Of a DNA stretch of 64,000 bases, positions 43,582 to 51,988 are shown piece after piece. Every line of letters begins with the position of its first letter. Position 1 is the stretch's first letter. The notes under the pieces were generated by a model that did not search any database, was not told where the DNA came from, and worked only from the letters and a program-made list of their open reading frames with translations. A program made the position numbers and the translations under genes. This DNA is from an uncultured Pelagibacteraceae bacterium (GTDB taxonomy: Bacteria; Pseudomonadota; Alphaproteobacteria; Pelagibacterales; Pelagibacteraceae): NCBI GenBank assembly GCA_902635515.1, contig CACPOD010000006.1:19481-83480 (forward strand). The letters run 5' to 3'.

Positions 43582-44367
43582 CTAGCAAGCATCAACGGCT
43601 TTTTTAGCCTGAGTGACAACTAAACTAGCTCTGAAATCTGCAGAAGCATGCATATCAGAGTTCATTTCTGAACTATCTAGATCCATTCCATCTATTGAAG
43701 AAGAAGAAAAATTACCCAATAAAGCTTTAGACATTTCTTTATCATTATAAACACATGATTTTGCACCAGTAACTGCAACGTTTACATCTCCTTTATGTTT
43801 AGCCACATATACTCCAACGATTGCATATCTAGATGCAGGATTAGGATGTTTTTGATAGCTAGATTTTTCTGGTATTTGAAATTCTATAGCTTCTATTAAC
43901 TCACCCTTTTTTAAAGCTGTCTCGAACATTCCTTTAAAAAACTTTGCCGCTTCAATTTTTCTTTCATTTGTATGTATTGTTGCGTTTAAAGCAATACAGG
44001 CTGATGGATAATCTGCTGATGGATCATTATTTGCTATTGACCCACCTATCGTTCCTCTATTTCTAACTTGAGGATCACCAATTCCTTCCGCCAAACTAGA
44101 TAATGATGGAATTGCTTTTTTTACATCTTTAGAATTTGAAACTTCAACATGTTTAGTTGCAGCTCCTATTGTAACTGACTTCCCACTTACTTTTATACCA
44201 CTTAATTTTTTAATATTTTTAATATCAATTAAATCTTTGTAAGTAGCTAATCCTAATTTCATTGAAGGAATAGTAGTCATTCCTCCTGCTAAAAAAGCAG
44301 AACTAGATGAAGCAAGTTTAGATGCCTCTTTACTATCTTTTGCTGAATGATAATTAAAATATTTCAT
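43582..44367 (-). CDS. coxM: Molybdo-hydroxylase FAD-binding subunit (CoxM type)
   Basis: A 261-aa medium subunit. FAD-binding blocks LAGGMTTIPSMKLGLA (26-41) and TIGGSIANNDPSADYPSA near residue 106 are clear, with RNRGT before them. It passes electrons from the Fe-S subunit to FAD and on to an acceptor. Slightly shorter than typical CoxM (about 280 aa). It follows coxL by 7 nt. The name reflects homology; CO is not implied as substrate. Confidence 0.9.
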   Translation of the reverse strand: MKYFNYHSAKDSKEASKLASSSSAFLAGGMTTIPSMKLGLATYKDLIDIKNIKKLSGIKVSGKSVTIGAATKHVEVSNSKDVKKAIPSLSSLAEGIGDPQVRNRGTIGGSIANNDPSADYPSACIALNATIHTNERKIEAAKFFKGMFETALKKGELIEAIEFQIPEKSSYQKHPNPASRYAIVGVYVAKHKGDVNVAVTGAKSCVYNDKEMSKALLGNFSSSSIDGMDLDSSEMNSDMHASADFRASLVVTQAKKAVDAC

Positions 44368-44374
44368 AAATCTC

Positions 44375-46753
44375 CTATGCTGCTTTTGCGTTAGATTTTT
44401 TTAGATTTTTACAAGCCTTCCACACTTTTTCAGCTGTAGCTGGCATTGTAACCTCTTGTCCACCTAAGGCATCAATTACAGCATTCATTACAGTAGGTGG
44501 TGCTGCTATTGCTCCCGCTTCTCCACAACCTTTAACTCCTAAAGGATTTGTGGTTGCATGTGTACAAGTATAACCAATGTTGAACTCAGGAAAATTATCT
44601 GCACGTGGCATCGTATAATCCATATAAGATCCAGTCATCAACTGACCTGTTTCATCATACTCTGCATTTTCATACAATGCTTGACCAATACCTTGAGCAA
44701 GACCACCATGAACTTGTCCTTCGACAACCATTGGATTAATTATTCTTCCAAAATCATCACAAGCTGTATATTTTTCTAGCTTAACATGACCTGTTTCTGG
44801 ATCTATCTCAACTTCAGCAATATGTGTTCCTGCTGGAAAAGAAAAGTTTGAAGGGTCATAAAAAGAAGTTTCTTTTAAACCAGGCTCATCACCCTCTGGC
44901 AATGGAGATTTCATTTCATCTCTTACACCCGGTAAATAACAAGCAAAAGCTACTTCTCCTATTGTTTTCTTTTTATTTGATTTAGAAACAATAAATTCAC
45001 CATCTTTAAACTCAACATCTTCTGGATTTGCCTCTAACATTTTTGCTGTAACTCTTTTACCTTTTTCAACTATTTTTTTACAAGCATTAACAATTGCGAT
45101 ACCACCAACAGCTAAAGATCTAGAACCGTATGTTCCCATACCAAATGTTCCTTTATCTGTATCTCCATGAACGATATCTATATTTTCTATTGGTACACCT
45201 AACTCATCAGCTGCTATTTGAGCAAAAGTTGTTTGGTGACTTTGTCCATGACTATGTGAACCTGTGTAAACAGTGACTTGTCCAGTTGGATTAAATCTAA
45301 CCTCTGCAGATTCCCATAATCCAACTCCACATCCTAAAGACATTACAGCAGCCGAAGGAGCAATACCGCATGCTTCAAAATATGAAGTAACACCTATTCC
45401 TCTTAGTTTTCCTTTGGCTTCAGACTCTTTTCTTCTTGCCTCAAAACCTTTGTAATCTGCCATCTGTTTTGCCTTTTCCATTCCAGCAACATAATCGCCA
45501 GAATCTACAGTATGAACTAATGTCTGTTTAAAAGGAAATGCCGTAGGGAAATTTTTAATTCTAAGTTCAGTTTTATCTATCCCTAATTCCATTGAAGCTT
45601 TTTCAACTAATCTTTCAATAGTGTATGTAGCCTCTGGTCTTCCTGCACCTCTATAAGCATCTACTGGAGCTGTATTTGTATATACAGCTTTGACATTTGT
45701 ATAAGCTGCTGGAATTTCATAAACTCCAGTTGCACAAGGTCCAAATAAATAAGTTGGTGTCACTGTGCCGAATACTCGAGCATAAGCTCCAAGGTTTGCT
45801 ATAGTCTCATTTTTAAAACCAAGAAACTTTCCATCTTTAGTAACCGCTAATTCTGCATGAGTTACATGATCTCTTCCATGTATGTCAGTTAAAAAAGACT
45901 CTGATCTTTCTGCAACCCACTTTATAGCTCTATTAATTTTTTTAGCTGCCCAGCTACAAACAATATCTTCATTGTAGACATTAATTTTTGAACCAAAACC
46001 ACCGCCAACATCTGGAGCTACAACTCTTAACTTATGTTCAGGAGCTACATTTCCAAAAGCAGACATTATCAATCTTGATAAATGTGGATTTTGACTTGTT
46101 GTATATAAAGTAATCTCTTCAGATGCTGCATTGTAATCGGCAACACATGCTCTTGGCTCCATTGCATTTGGAATTAATCTATTATTAATGATATCAATAG
46201 AAATTACTTTATCAGCCTTATCAAATGCTTCTTTAACTTTTTGTCTATCGCCTAATAACCAGTCAAAACAAAGATTTTTATCGATACCTTCATGAATAGT
46301 ATCTCCATTCATAGCATCTGCAGTACTTGTGACTGCTTTTAATACTTTGTAATCAACTTCAACTTTTTCTGCAGCTTCTTTTGCTTCTGCTAAACTTTCA
46401 GCAATTACAACTGCAACAGGATCTCCAACAAAATTTACATTATCTTTAGCTAATGGTGGATTTCCAGGACATTTCATTTCTGTACCATCTTCACTTCTGA
46501 TTGCCCAACCCGCAATTAAACCTCCAATTTTATCATCTGCTATTTCTTTGCCTGTAAGTATGCTTACTACTCCTGATGATTTTAAAGCTTTATCAATATT
46601 TAATTTTTTAATAGATGCTCTTGCATGTGGAGACCTAACAAAAATCGCGTAAGTTTGATTTGCTAAATTAATATCTGCTGTATATCTGCCTTTACCAGTT
46701 AAAAATCTTTTATCCTCTTTTCTCTCAACTCTAGAACCTACTAAACTTGCCAT
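44375..46753 (-). CDS. coxL: Molybdo-hydroxylase large subunit, form II CoxL type (aldehyde/xanthine oxidase family)
   Basis: A 792-aa molybdopterin-binding subunit of full length. GGGFGSK near residue 250, AYRGAGR at 366-372 and the catalytic Glu in GCGEAG (E745) are present. AYRGAGR marks form II; true CO dehydrogenase (form I) carries AYRCSFR with the Cu-binding Cys. So the enzyme probably hydroxylates an aldehyde, purine or other heterocycle rather than oxidising CO. It sits in a coxG-coxS-coxL-coxM-xdhC-mocA operon; the substrate is unknown. Confidence 0.93.
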   Translation of the reverse strand: MASLVGSRVERKEDKRFLTGKGRYTADINLANQTYAIFVRSPHARASIKKLNIDKALKSSGVVSILTGKEIADDKIGGLIAGWAIRSEDGTEMKCPGNPPLAKDNVNFVGDPVAVVIAESLAEAKEAAEKVEVDYKVLKAVTSTADAMNGDTIHEGIDKNLCFDWLLGDRQKVKEAFDKADKVISIDIINNRLIPNAMEPRACVADYNAASEEITLYTTSQNPHLSRLIMSAFGNVAPEHKLRVVAPDVGGGFGSKINVYNEDIVCSWAAKKINRAIKWVAERSESFLTDIHGRDHVTHAELAVTKDGKFLGFKNETIANLGAYARVFGTVTPTYLFGPCATGVYEIPAAYTNVKAVYTNTAPVDAYRGAGRPEATYTIERLVEKASMELGIDKTELRIKNFPTAFPFKQTLVHTVDSGDYVAGMEKAKQMADYKGFEARRKESEAKGKLRGIGVTSYFEACGIAPSAAVMSLGCGVGLWESAEVRFNPTGQVTVYTGSHSHGQSHQTTFAQIAADELGVPIENIDIVHGDTDKGTFGMGTYGSRSLAVGGIAIVNACKKIVEKGKRVTAKMLEANPEDVEFKDGEFIVSKSNKKKTIGEVAFACYLPGVRDEMKSPLPEGDEPGLKETSFYDPSNFSFPAGTHIAEVEIDPETGHVKLEKYTACDDFGRIINPMVVEGQVHGGLAQGIGQALYENAEYDETGQLMTGSYMDYTMPRADNFPEFNIGYTCTHATTNPLGVKGCGEAGAIAAPPTVMNAVIDALGGQEVTMPATAEKVWKACKNLKKSNAKAA

Positions 46754-46773
46754 TTTCTTTTTCCTCCTTAAAA

Positions 46774-47235
46774 TTACATTTTTGTTGCTGCTTCTTTAAC
46801 TGCGGCAACTATATTTTGATATCCAGTGCATCTACAAATATTTCCCTCTAACCAATCCCTAATTTCTGTATCTGATGGTTTTTTATTTTTTTGTAGAAGA
46901 TCAATTGCACTCATAACCATTCCTGGTGTACAAAAACCACACTGTAAACCGTGAAGTTTTTTAAATGCTTCTTGCATTGGATGCATTTTTCCATTTGTTT
47001 CTAAACCTTCAATTGTAGTAACTTTTGATCCATTAACGTCAGCTGCTAAAGTCGTACAACTTTTTAAAGAATTTCCATCAACATGAACTACACATGCTCC
47101 GCATTGACTAGTATCACATCCAATATGTGTACCTGTTAGCTGTAAATGCTCTCTTAAAAATGTAGATAGTAAAGTGTTATCAGGAGCTTCTTTTTCAACT
47201 TTTCTTCCATTAACTTCTAATGAAATTTTACCCAT
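46774..47235 (-). CDS. coxS: Molybdo-hydroxylase 2Fe-2S subunit (CoxS type)
   Basis: A 153-aa small subunit with both 2Fe-2S clusters: plant-ferredoxin type C40, C45, C48 and C60 ([18 protein letters not shown]...C), and the alpha-helical type C99, C102, C134 and C136 (QCGFCTPGM and NICRCTGYQ). It moves electrons from the Mo site to FAD. It begins the structural genes, 20 nt upstream of coxL and 87 nt after coxG. Confidence 0.95.
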   Translation of the reverse strand: MGKISLEVNGRKVEKEAPDNTLLSTFLREHLQLTGTHIGCDTSQCGACVVHVDGNSLKSCTTLAADVNGSKVTTIEGLETNGKMHPMQEAFKKLHGLQCGFCTPGMVMSAIDLLQKNKKPSDTEIRDWLEGNICRCTGYQNIVAAVKEAATKM

Positions 47236-47322
47236 AATCTCTCCTTATAAATAATATTAAGATTTAATCATTTTGAGAATATGAAGGCAAGTGTCAAATT
47301 GAACACTACTTGGACTAGAATT

Positions 47323-47889
47323 TTATTTTAAAAACATCCAATAAATTAAGAAAATTCCTAGAACTACTGTGGCTGTTAAATATCTATAATTAATTTTTGG
47401 TTCAGGTACTTTTTGATCATCTGACTCAGTTATTTCGATAGTTTCATTTTTTTCAGAAGAAATTAATTCAGAAAATTTACCAAAAAAAATATCTGCCATT
47501 TTTTTTGCAGTCATATCTATAAGTCGTGAACCTACTTGTGCAATTTTACCACCTACTTGTGCTTCAACTGAATAAATTAAATTTGTTCCGTTATCTGCAT
47601 CCTCAAGTTTAACTTCGGCTTCTCCTGAAGCAAAACCAACTAAAGAGTTTCCAGATCCTAATATCTTATAGCTATTAGGAGGGTTTAAATCTTTTAATTC
47701 AATATCACCAGAAAATGTTGCATTAAAAGGTCCAATTTTATTTGTGGCTTTTGCAGAAAATTCAGTTTCAGACTTTTTATTAAACTCTTCACATCCTGGG
47801 ATTGCTTGTTTTAGAATTTCTGGATCATTTAATGCTTCCCAAACTTTTTGTTTTTCTAAATTAATTTTATAAGATCCTGTTAATTTCAT
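47323..47889 (-). CDS. coxG: CoxG-like SRPBCC protein with C-terminal membrane anchor
   Basis: A 188-aa protein of the CO dehydrogenase subunit G family. The START/SRPBCC domain covers about 1-145: KVWEALNDPEILKQAIPGCEEF near residue 15 (in part), NKIGPFNATFSGDI, and IAQVGSRLIDMTAKKMADIFF near 115. The last ~20 residues (ATVVLGIFLIYWMFL) form a membrane helix. CoxG is thought to tether the enzyme to the membrane. It is the first gene of the operon; the DUF1244 gene diverges 21 nt away. Confidence 0.9.
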   Translation of the reverse strand: MKLTGSYKINLEKQKVWEALNDPEILKQAIPGCEEFNKKSETEFSAKATNKIGPFNATFSGDIELKDLNPPNSYKILGSGNSLVGFASGEAEVKLEDADNGTNLIYSVEAQVGGKIAQVGSRLIDMTAKKMADIFFGKFSELISSEKNETIEITESDDQKVPEPKINYRYLTATVVLGIFLIYWMFLK

Positions 47890-47910
47890 AAATTAAACAT
47901 ATAATAAATT

Positions 47911-48156
47911 ATGGACGAAAATACAAAAAAAGAATTACAATCTGCAGCTTTTGAAAGATTAATTTCTCATCTTAGAGAAAGAAAAGATGTACAAAATATA
48001 GATCTAATGAATCTTGCAGGTTTTTGTAGAAACTGTCTTTCTAAATGGTACAGAGAAGAAGCAGGAAAAAAAGGGATTGAAATTTCTGACCCTGATGCAA
48101 GAGAACATGTTTACGGGATGCCTTATTCTGAATGGAAAGACAAATATCAAAAATAA
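47911..48156 (+). CDS. DUF1244 family small protein
   Basis: An 81-aa protein matching DUF1244, widespread in Proteobacteria and of unknown function. AAFERLISHLRER, NIDLMNLAGFCRNCLSKWY and the closing YGMPYSEWKDKYQK are characteristic; the FCRNC pair could bind a metal or form a disulfide. It lies between divergent coxG and convergent moaB, whose stop abuts its own with no gap. No functional tie to either is known to me. Confidence 0.88.
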   Translation: MDENTKKELQSAAFERLISHLRERKDVQNIDLMNLAGFCRNCLSKWYREEAGKKGIEISDPDAREHVYGMPYSEWKDKYQK

Positions 48157-48657
48157 TTATTTCTCTTTAAGTCTAGGGAATAATTCTACAAAATTACAGG
48201 GTTTATGATTAACGTCTAATTGATGCTTTAATATTCCATCCCACGCATCAGTTACACCTCCAGAGGATCCTGGTAATGCAAATATATATTTACCATTTGA
48301 TAAAACTGCACAAGCCCTAGATTGTATAGACGATGTTCCAACCGTTTTAAGACTTATTGTTCTAAAAACCTCTCCAAAACCAGGTATATGTTTATCAGCA
48401 ATTTCATCAATTGCTTCAGGAGTTATATCTCTTCCTGTAAGACCTGTTCCTCCCGTAGTTATTATAACATCTATCTCTTTTTGATTGGTCCATTCTTTTA
48501 AAATTTTTACAATATCTTCTTTATTATCTTTGCAAATTTTTCTATCAATTAATTGATGTTTAGCTTCTTTAATTTTTTCAACCAAGATTGCACCCGATTT
48601 ATCGTTATCAAATGTTCTTGTATCTGTTACAGTTAATAAAGCTATATTTACGTCCAT
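48157..48657 (-). CDS. moaB: Molybdenum cofactor biosynthesis protein MoaB
   Basis: A 166-aa protein of the MoaB/MogA adenylyltransferase family. VIITTGGTGLTGRDITPEA near residue 73 is the molybdopterin-binding motif, and LPGSSGGVTDAWDGIL near 134 is typical of MoaB. It would adenylate molybdopterin before Mo insertion by MoeA. moeA and mogA are not in the window, so MoaB may be the only adenylyltransferase. Divergent from tauE with 9 nt between starts. Confidence 0.9.
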   Translation of the reverse strand: MDVNIALLTVTDTRTFDNDKSGAILVEKIKEAKHQLIDRKICKDNKEDIVKILKEWTNQKEIDVIITTGGTGLTGRDITPEAIDEIADKHIPGFGEVFRTISLKTVGTSSIQSRACAVLSNGKYIFALPGSSGGVTDAWDGILKHQLDVNHKPCNFVELFPRLKEK

Positions 48658-48666
48658 AATTTAAAA

Positions 48667-49413
48667 ATGATTATATTATCAATTCTTTTTTTTGTAACTG
48701 CTTTAATATACTCAAGTGTTGGATTTGGGGGTGGTTCAACATATCTTGCATTACTTTTAATATGGGGTGTGCCTTACACAATATTTCCCGTTATAGCCCT
48801 TGTGTGTAATATTATTGTTGTATCTGGTAATTCTATTAATTTTATAAGATCTAAAAATATAAACTTTAGTTTACTTTTTCCTTATTTAATTGGCTCTATA
48901 CCTTTAGCATTTATTGGAGGATCAATAACAATTGACAAAAGTTTATTTGAGATTTTATTATTTTGTGTATTGTTGCTTGCAGGCATTTTTTTACTAATTG
49001 AGAGTAAATCTTTTAATAAAGAGCAAATTAAAATTAATCAAATATCAAGATTACTATCAATTTCTATTGGATCGATCATTGGTTTTATGTCAGGTATAGT
49101 AGGAATTGGTGGAGGGATATTTTTAAGCCCTCTTCTATTTTTAATGAAAGCTGGATACCCCAGGCATATCACCAGCAGTGCATCTTTATTTATACTAATT
49201 AACTCTATCTTTGGATTAGCTGGACAACTCACAAAAGATCAGGTTTTAGATCAAGTTATTAACTATTGGCCATTGTTTTTAGCAGTTCTTATTGGGGGCC
49301 AAATTGGTAGCTTATTAAATATAAAATTTTTATCTAATAAAATATTAGCTCTACTAACTTCTTTTCTTGTAATTTTTGTTGCAATAAGGATGGGATTTAA
49401 ACTTGTAGCTTAA
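48667..49413 (+). CDS. TauE/SafE (TSUP) family exporter
   Basis: A 248-aa membrane protein with 7-8 hydrophobic helices and the duplicated TSUP motif: GFGGGSTYLALLLIWG near residue 19 and GIVGIGGGIFLSPLLFL near 138. The family exports sulfite, sulfonates or other sulfur-containing anions across the inner membrane. Lying next to sulfur-related msrPQ and Mo genes hints at sulfite or sulfoacetate, but the family is broad. It ends just before the SAM riboswitch region. Confidence 0.85.
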   Translation: MIILSILFFVTALIYSSVGFGGGSTYLALLLIWGVPYTIFPVIALVCNIIVVSGNSINFIRSKNINFSLLFPYLIGSIPLAFIGGSITIDKSLFEILLFCVLLLAGIFLLIESKSFNKEQIKINQISRLLSISIGSIIGFMSGIVGIGGGIFLSPLLFLMKAGYPRHITSSASLFILINSIFGLAGQLTKDQVLDQVINYWPLFLAVLIGGQIGSLLNIKFLSNKILALLTSFLVIFVAIRMGFKLVA

Positions 49414-49458
49414 TATTGAAAAATAGTTTGCAAATATTTAATTAAGACTTATAAAGTT

Positions 49459-49508
49459 AGTTGCCGATTTGATCCTATTGCGGGCATAAACTGCTAAAAT
49501 GGAAATCC
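49459..49508 (+). ncRNA. SAM-II riboswitch (first of tandem)
   Basis: The gap upstream of the homocysteine methyltransferase carries the SAM-II core: TGCC (49462) pairs with GGCA (49483) as P1 around loop GATTTGATCCTATTGC, followed by CATAAACTGCTAAAATGGA. In the pseudoknot, TCC (49473) can pair with GGA (49501). The GATTT...TATTGC loop and CATAAA...GCTAAAA tail match the SAM-II aptamer as I know it. It should lower expression at high S-adenosylmethionine. No U-rich terminator is obvious between it and the second element. Confidence 0.75.
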
Positions 49509-49525
49509 CAAAATAATCAAATAAG

Positions 49526-49588
49526 CAAGGTAGTTGAACTGTATTGTGCACCTAGCATAAAGCTAAAGCACTAAAAAAGTGAGGACAA
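49526..49588 (+). ncRNA. SAM-V riboswitch overlapping the ribosome binding site (second of tandem)
   Basis: A second element repeats the core of the first: TATTG (49542), CATAAA (49556), GCTAAA (49562). GTGC...GCAC and TAGC/GCTA pairs frame the middle, and ACT (49538) can pair with AGT (49578) as a pseudoknot that abuts the Shine-Dalgarno GAGGA (49581-49585), 5 nt before the ATG. That is the layout of SAM-V, described in Pelagibacter upstream of the same type of gene, where ligand binding hides the ribosome site. Confidence 0.75.
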
Positions 49589-49589
49589 G

Positions 49590-50492
49590 ATGAACATTAA
49601 TTATTTCAAAGAAACAAGAATATTAGATGGTGGAATGGGACAAGAGCTTTTAGCTCGTGGCATGAAGCCAAAAGGAACTTTGTGGAGTGCTAACGCAATA
49701 TTAGACTCTGATTACCACAAGCTTTTAGAAGATACTCATAAGGATTTTGTAAAAGCAGGAGCTGAGGTAATTGTTACAACTACTTTCACAACTAGAAGAA
49801 AGAGACTGAGAGACAATAATCTCGAGGATAAATTTGAATACCTTAATAAAAAAGCTGGTGAAATTGCTGCAAATGTAAAAAAAGAATTTCCTAATATTAA
49901 GATTGCTGGAGGTTTACCTCCTCAACATTTAACTTATGAAGAGGACAAAAGAAGTGAAAAAGAAATTATTAAAGATTTTAATGAACAAGCTAAATTATTA
50001 GATGAATACGTGGATTTTTATTACTTTGATGTTTGGAGCAGCATTAAGGAATTTAAATGTGGAATAGAAGCAATTAAAGAATTTAACAAGCCTTATCTAG
50101 TTGGAATTCATATTTCTGAAGGAACAAATTTACCTAGTGGTGAAAAAATCTCTGAAATTAAAAATATACTAGATGATAATCTTTTAGGAGTAATGTTGTC
50201 ATGTGTTTCTCCAGAAAATTATAAATTAAATTTAGAGGAATTAAAAAAATTAGATGTCCCTTTTGGATTTAAATTAAATGGATTTAAAACCACAAAACCA
50301 AAAAATGGGTATACAGCTAATTATTTAAAAACAAGAGGAAATCCCAATGAGTTTTTAGGTCATCGTTTAGATTTAACACCAGAAAAAATTCATCAAATTG
50401 CAAAAAAGTTTAAAGAACATGGGGCAACAATTATTGGTGGTTGTTGTGAAACTAGACCATCACATATTGAAGCAATGGCAAAAATTAAATAG
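49590..50492 (+). CDS. bhmT: Homocysteine S-methyltransferase (BhmT-type)
   Basis: A 300-aa TIM-barrel methyltransferase. The N-terminal RILDGGMGQELLARG (11-25) and C-terminal IIGGCCETRPSHIEAM are typical; zinc-binding cysteines are the GGCC pair and a Cys in MLSCVSPENY, where the family usually reads GVNC. It makes methionine from homocysteine with a methyl donor such as glycine betaine, dimethylsulfoniopropionate or S-methylmethionine. The tandem SAM riboswitch in its leader supports a methionine-making role. The donor cannot be fixed from sequence; bhmT is used as in Pelagibacter. Confidence 0.88.
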   Translation: MNINYFKETRILDGGMGQELLARGMKPKGTLWSANAILDSDYHKLLEDTHKDFVKAGAEVIVTTTFTTRRKRLRDNNLEDKFEYLNKKAGEIAANVKKEFPNIKIAGGLPPQHLTYEEDKRSEKEIIKDFNEQAKLLDEYVDFYYFDVWSSIKEFKCGIEAIKEFNKPYLVGIHISEGTNLPSGEKISEIKNILDDNLLGVMLSCVSPENYKLNLEELKKLDVPFGFKLNGFKTTKPKNGYTANYLKTRGNPNEFLGHRLDLTPEKIHQIAKKFKEHGATIIGGCCETRPSHIEAMAKIK

Positions 50493-51372
50493 TTTGTTTG
50501 TTTCCACCTTTTTTAACAAAATAAATACCAACGCAAACTGCAATTAAAGAAACTAAAACTTTTATTGTTATTAATTCTTTTAAAAATATGTAACCTAAAA
50601 TAGTTCCAAAAATTGGTATCAAATAAGAAACTTGAGATTGAAAAATTAATCCATTTGTAGTCAAAATTCTAAAACGTAACAACCAGGCAATACCTGTAGG
50701 AACAATTCCTAAATAAATTACTGATATCAGAGAGTCTGTTCTTGGCATAGTTTGAAAGGGCTTTTCAATTAAAAATGTTAATGGTAACAAAATTATTATT
50801 GCCCAAATTAAAATGGATCCTGTTACATTTTCGTTTTTTTTCTTGCTTATTTTTAATGTTAATACACCACCCACAACATAACAGGTTGATCCAAGTAATA
50901 TCAATAAAGCTGATACAAAATTGTTTTCATCTATTAAAAGATTATCAGAAAATAAAAAAACTATTCCAGAAAACCCAATTAAAATTCCAATAGTTTTTAC
51001 TAAATTGAATTTTTCGTTTTTTGTATAAAAATGAGCTAACACTGTGGAGCTTAAAGGAGTAGTTGACATTAATATAGCTGCCAAATTACTTTGAACCGAT
51101 TTAACCCCATAAGCAATTAAGAAAAATGGAGCTACCAAATTAATAAACCCTATCATTGCAAACCAATGCCAATCTTTAGAAAATGCTTCAACTTTAATAT
51201 TTTTAAAATAACACAATAGTAAAACTGGAATTGCTCCAAAAAATACCCTTAGGAAAGCAATTGTTACTGGGCCAAAAGAATAAGTTGCTATTTTTATATT
51301 AAAAAATGCAGAAGCCCATATTAGAGATAATATTGTTAATAAAAAGTAATCAATTAATTTTGGTTGTCTCAT
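50485..51372 (-). CDS. EamA/DMT family transporter
   Basis: A 295-aa membrane protein with 10 predicted helices in two EamA repeats. LSLIWASAFFNIKIATYSFGP near residue 15 (in part) and SQVSYLIPIFGTILGYIFLKE near 250 are the typical conserved ends of each half. DMT carriers export amino acids or other metabolites. Its 3' end overlaps the methyltransferase by 8 bp, and its start overlaps the YbaK-type gene by 4 nt, so the two are cotranscribed. Confidence 0.88.
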   Translation of the reverse strand: MRQPKLIDYFLLTILSLIWASAFFNIKIATYSFGPVTIAFLRVFFGAIPVLLLCYFKNIKVEAFSKDWHWFAMIGFINLVAPFFLIAYGVKSVQSNLAAILMSTTPLSSTVLAHFYTKNEKFNLVKTIGILIGFSGIVFLFSDNLLIDENNFVSALLILLGSTCYVVGGVLTLKISKKKNENVTGSILIWAIIILLPLTFLIEKPFQTMPRTDSLISVIYLGIVPTGIAWLLRFRILTTNGLIFQSQVSYLIPIFGTILGYIFLKELITIKVLVSLIAVCVGIYFVKKGGNKQTI

Positions 51373-51851
51373 TCAGTTATCTCTTTTATCTCACCAGAAG
51401 TTAATTTAATTAAATTTTCAAAATTTATTTCGAAAACTGCATTAGGATGACCTGCAGCTGCAAAAATAGAGGAAAACCTATTTAAAGTTTCATCAATAAA
51501 AATTTTTATTTTTGTTAAATGTCCTGTTGGAGATACTCCACCAATTGTATATCCAGTAATTTTTTTAACTTCCTCTGGGTTCGCCATTGAAACATCTTTT
51601 TCATCTAAAATTTTTTTTAATTTATTTAATGAACACCTTTTATCTCCAGAAACTAAACATAAAACAAAACTATCCCCTGCTTTAAAAAGTAAACTTTTGA
51701 CAATGGCACCTACTTTGCAACCTAAAGCTGTAGCTGCATCACTAGCTGTTCTGGCAGTTTGCTCTAAAACAATCACTTTAAGATCTGTGTTAAATTGTTT
51801 TAGCGATTTTTCTGCTCTTATAACTGGCTCTTTATTTAGTATTGAATTCAC
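51369..51851 (-). CDS. YbaK/EbsC-type aminoacyl-tRNA deacylase
   Basis: A 160-aa member of the YbaK/ProX family, which hydrolyses mischarged tRNAs such as Cys-tRNAPro or Ala-tRNAPro. The catalytic Lys lies in VGAIVKSLLFKAG near residue 52, GGVSPTGHLTKIKIFID near 108 is the substrate loop, and AAAGHPNAVFEI near 132 is also conserved. Translation starts at GTG (51851). First gene of a two-gene unit with the EamA transporter and divergent from glnA. Confidence 0.88.
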   Translation of the reverse strand: MNSILNKEPVIRAEKSLKQFNTDLKVIVLEQTARTASDAATALGCKVGAIVKSLLFKAGDSFVLCLVSGDKRCSLNKLKKILDEKDVSMANPEEVKKITGYTIGGVSPTGHLTKIKIFIDETLNRFSSIFAAAGHPNAVFEINFENLIKLTSGEIKEITE

Positions 51852-51988
51852 AAGTTTAATTAATTTATTATTTTAGTGACTAATTACACTACTTATGTGA
51901 AAATTGCATAGGTGTTATTTATTAAATAAGCAATATTTTTAAGTATTTTTTTGCTAATTAGGCCAAACAAAATTACATAGGAGACAAA

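Noticed and set aside
44375..46753. Aerobic CO dehydrogenase
   Set aside because: AYRGAGR replaces the form I AYRCSFR loop, so CO is not the expected substrate.
47290..47307. AGTGT-N8-ACACT inverted repeat between coxG and coxS
   Set aside because: Five-bp arms, single copy, and no T-run; too weak to call an operator or terminator.
51852..51988. Possible riboswitch or NtrC site upstream of glnA
   Set aside because: No recognisable riboswitch core or GC/GG sigma-54 element could be matched.
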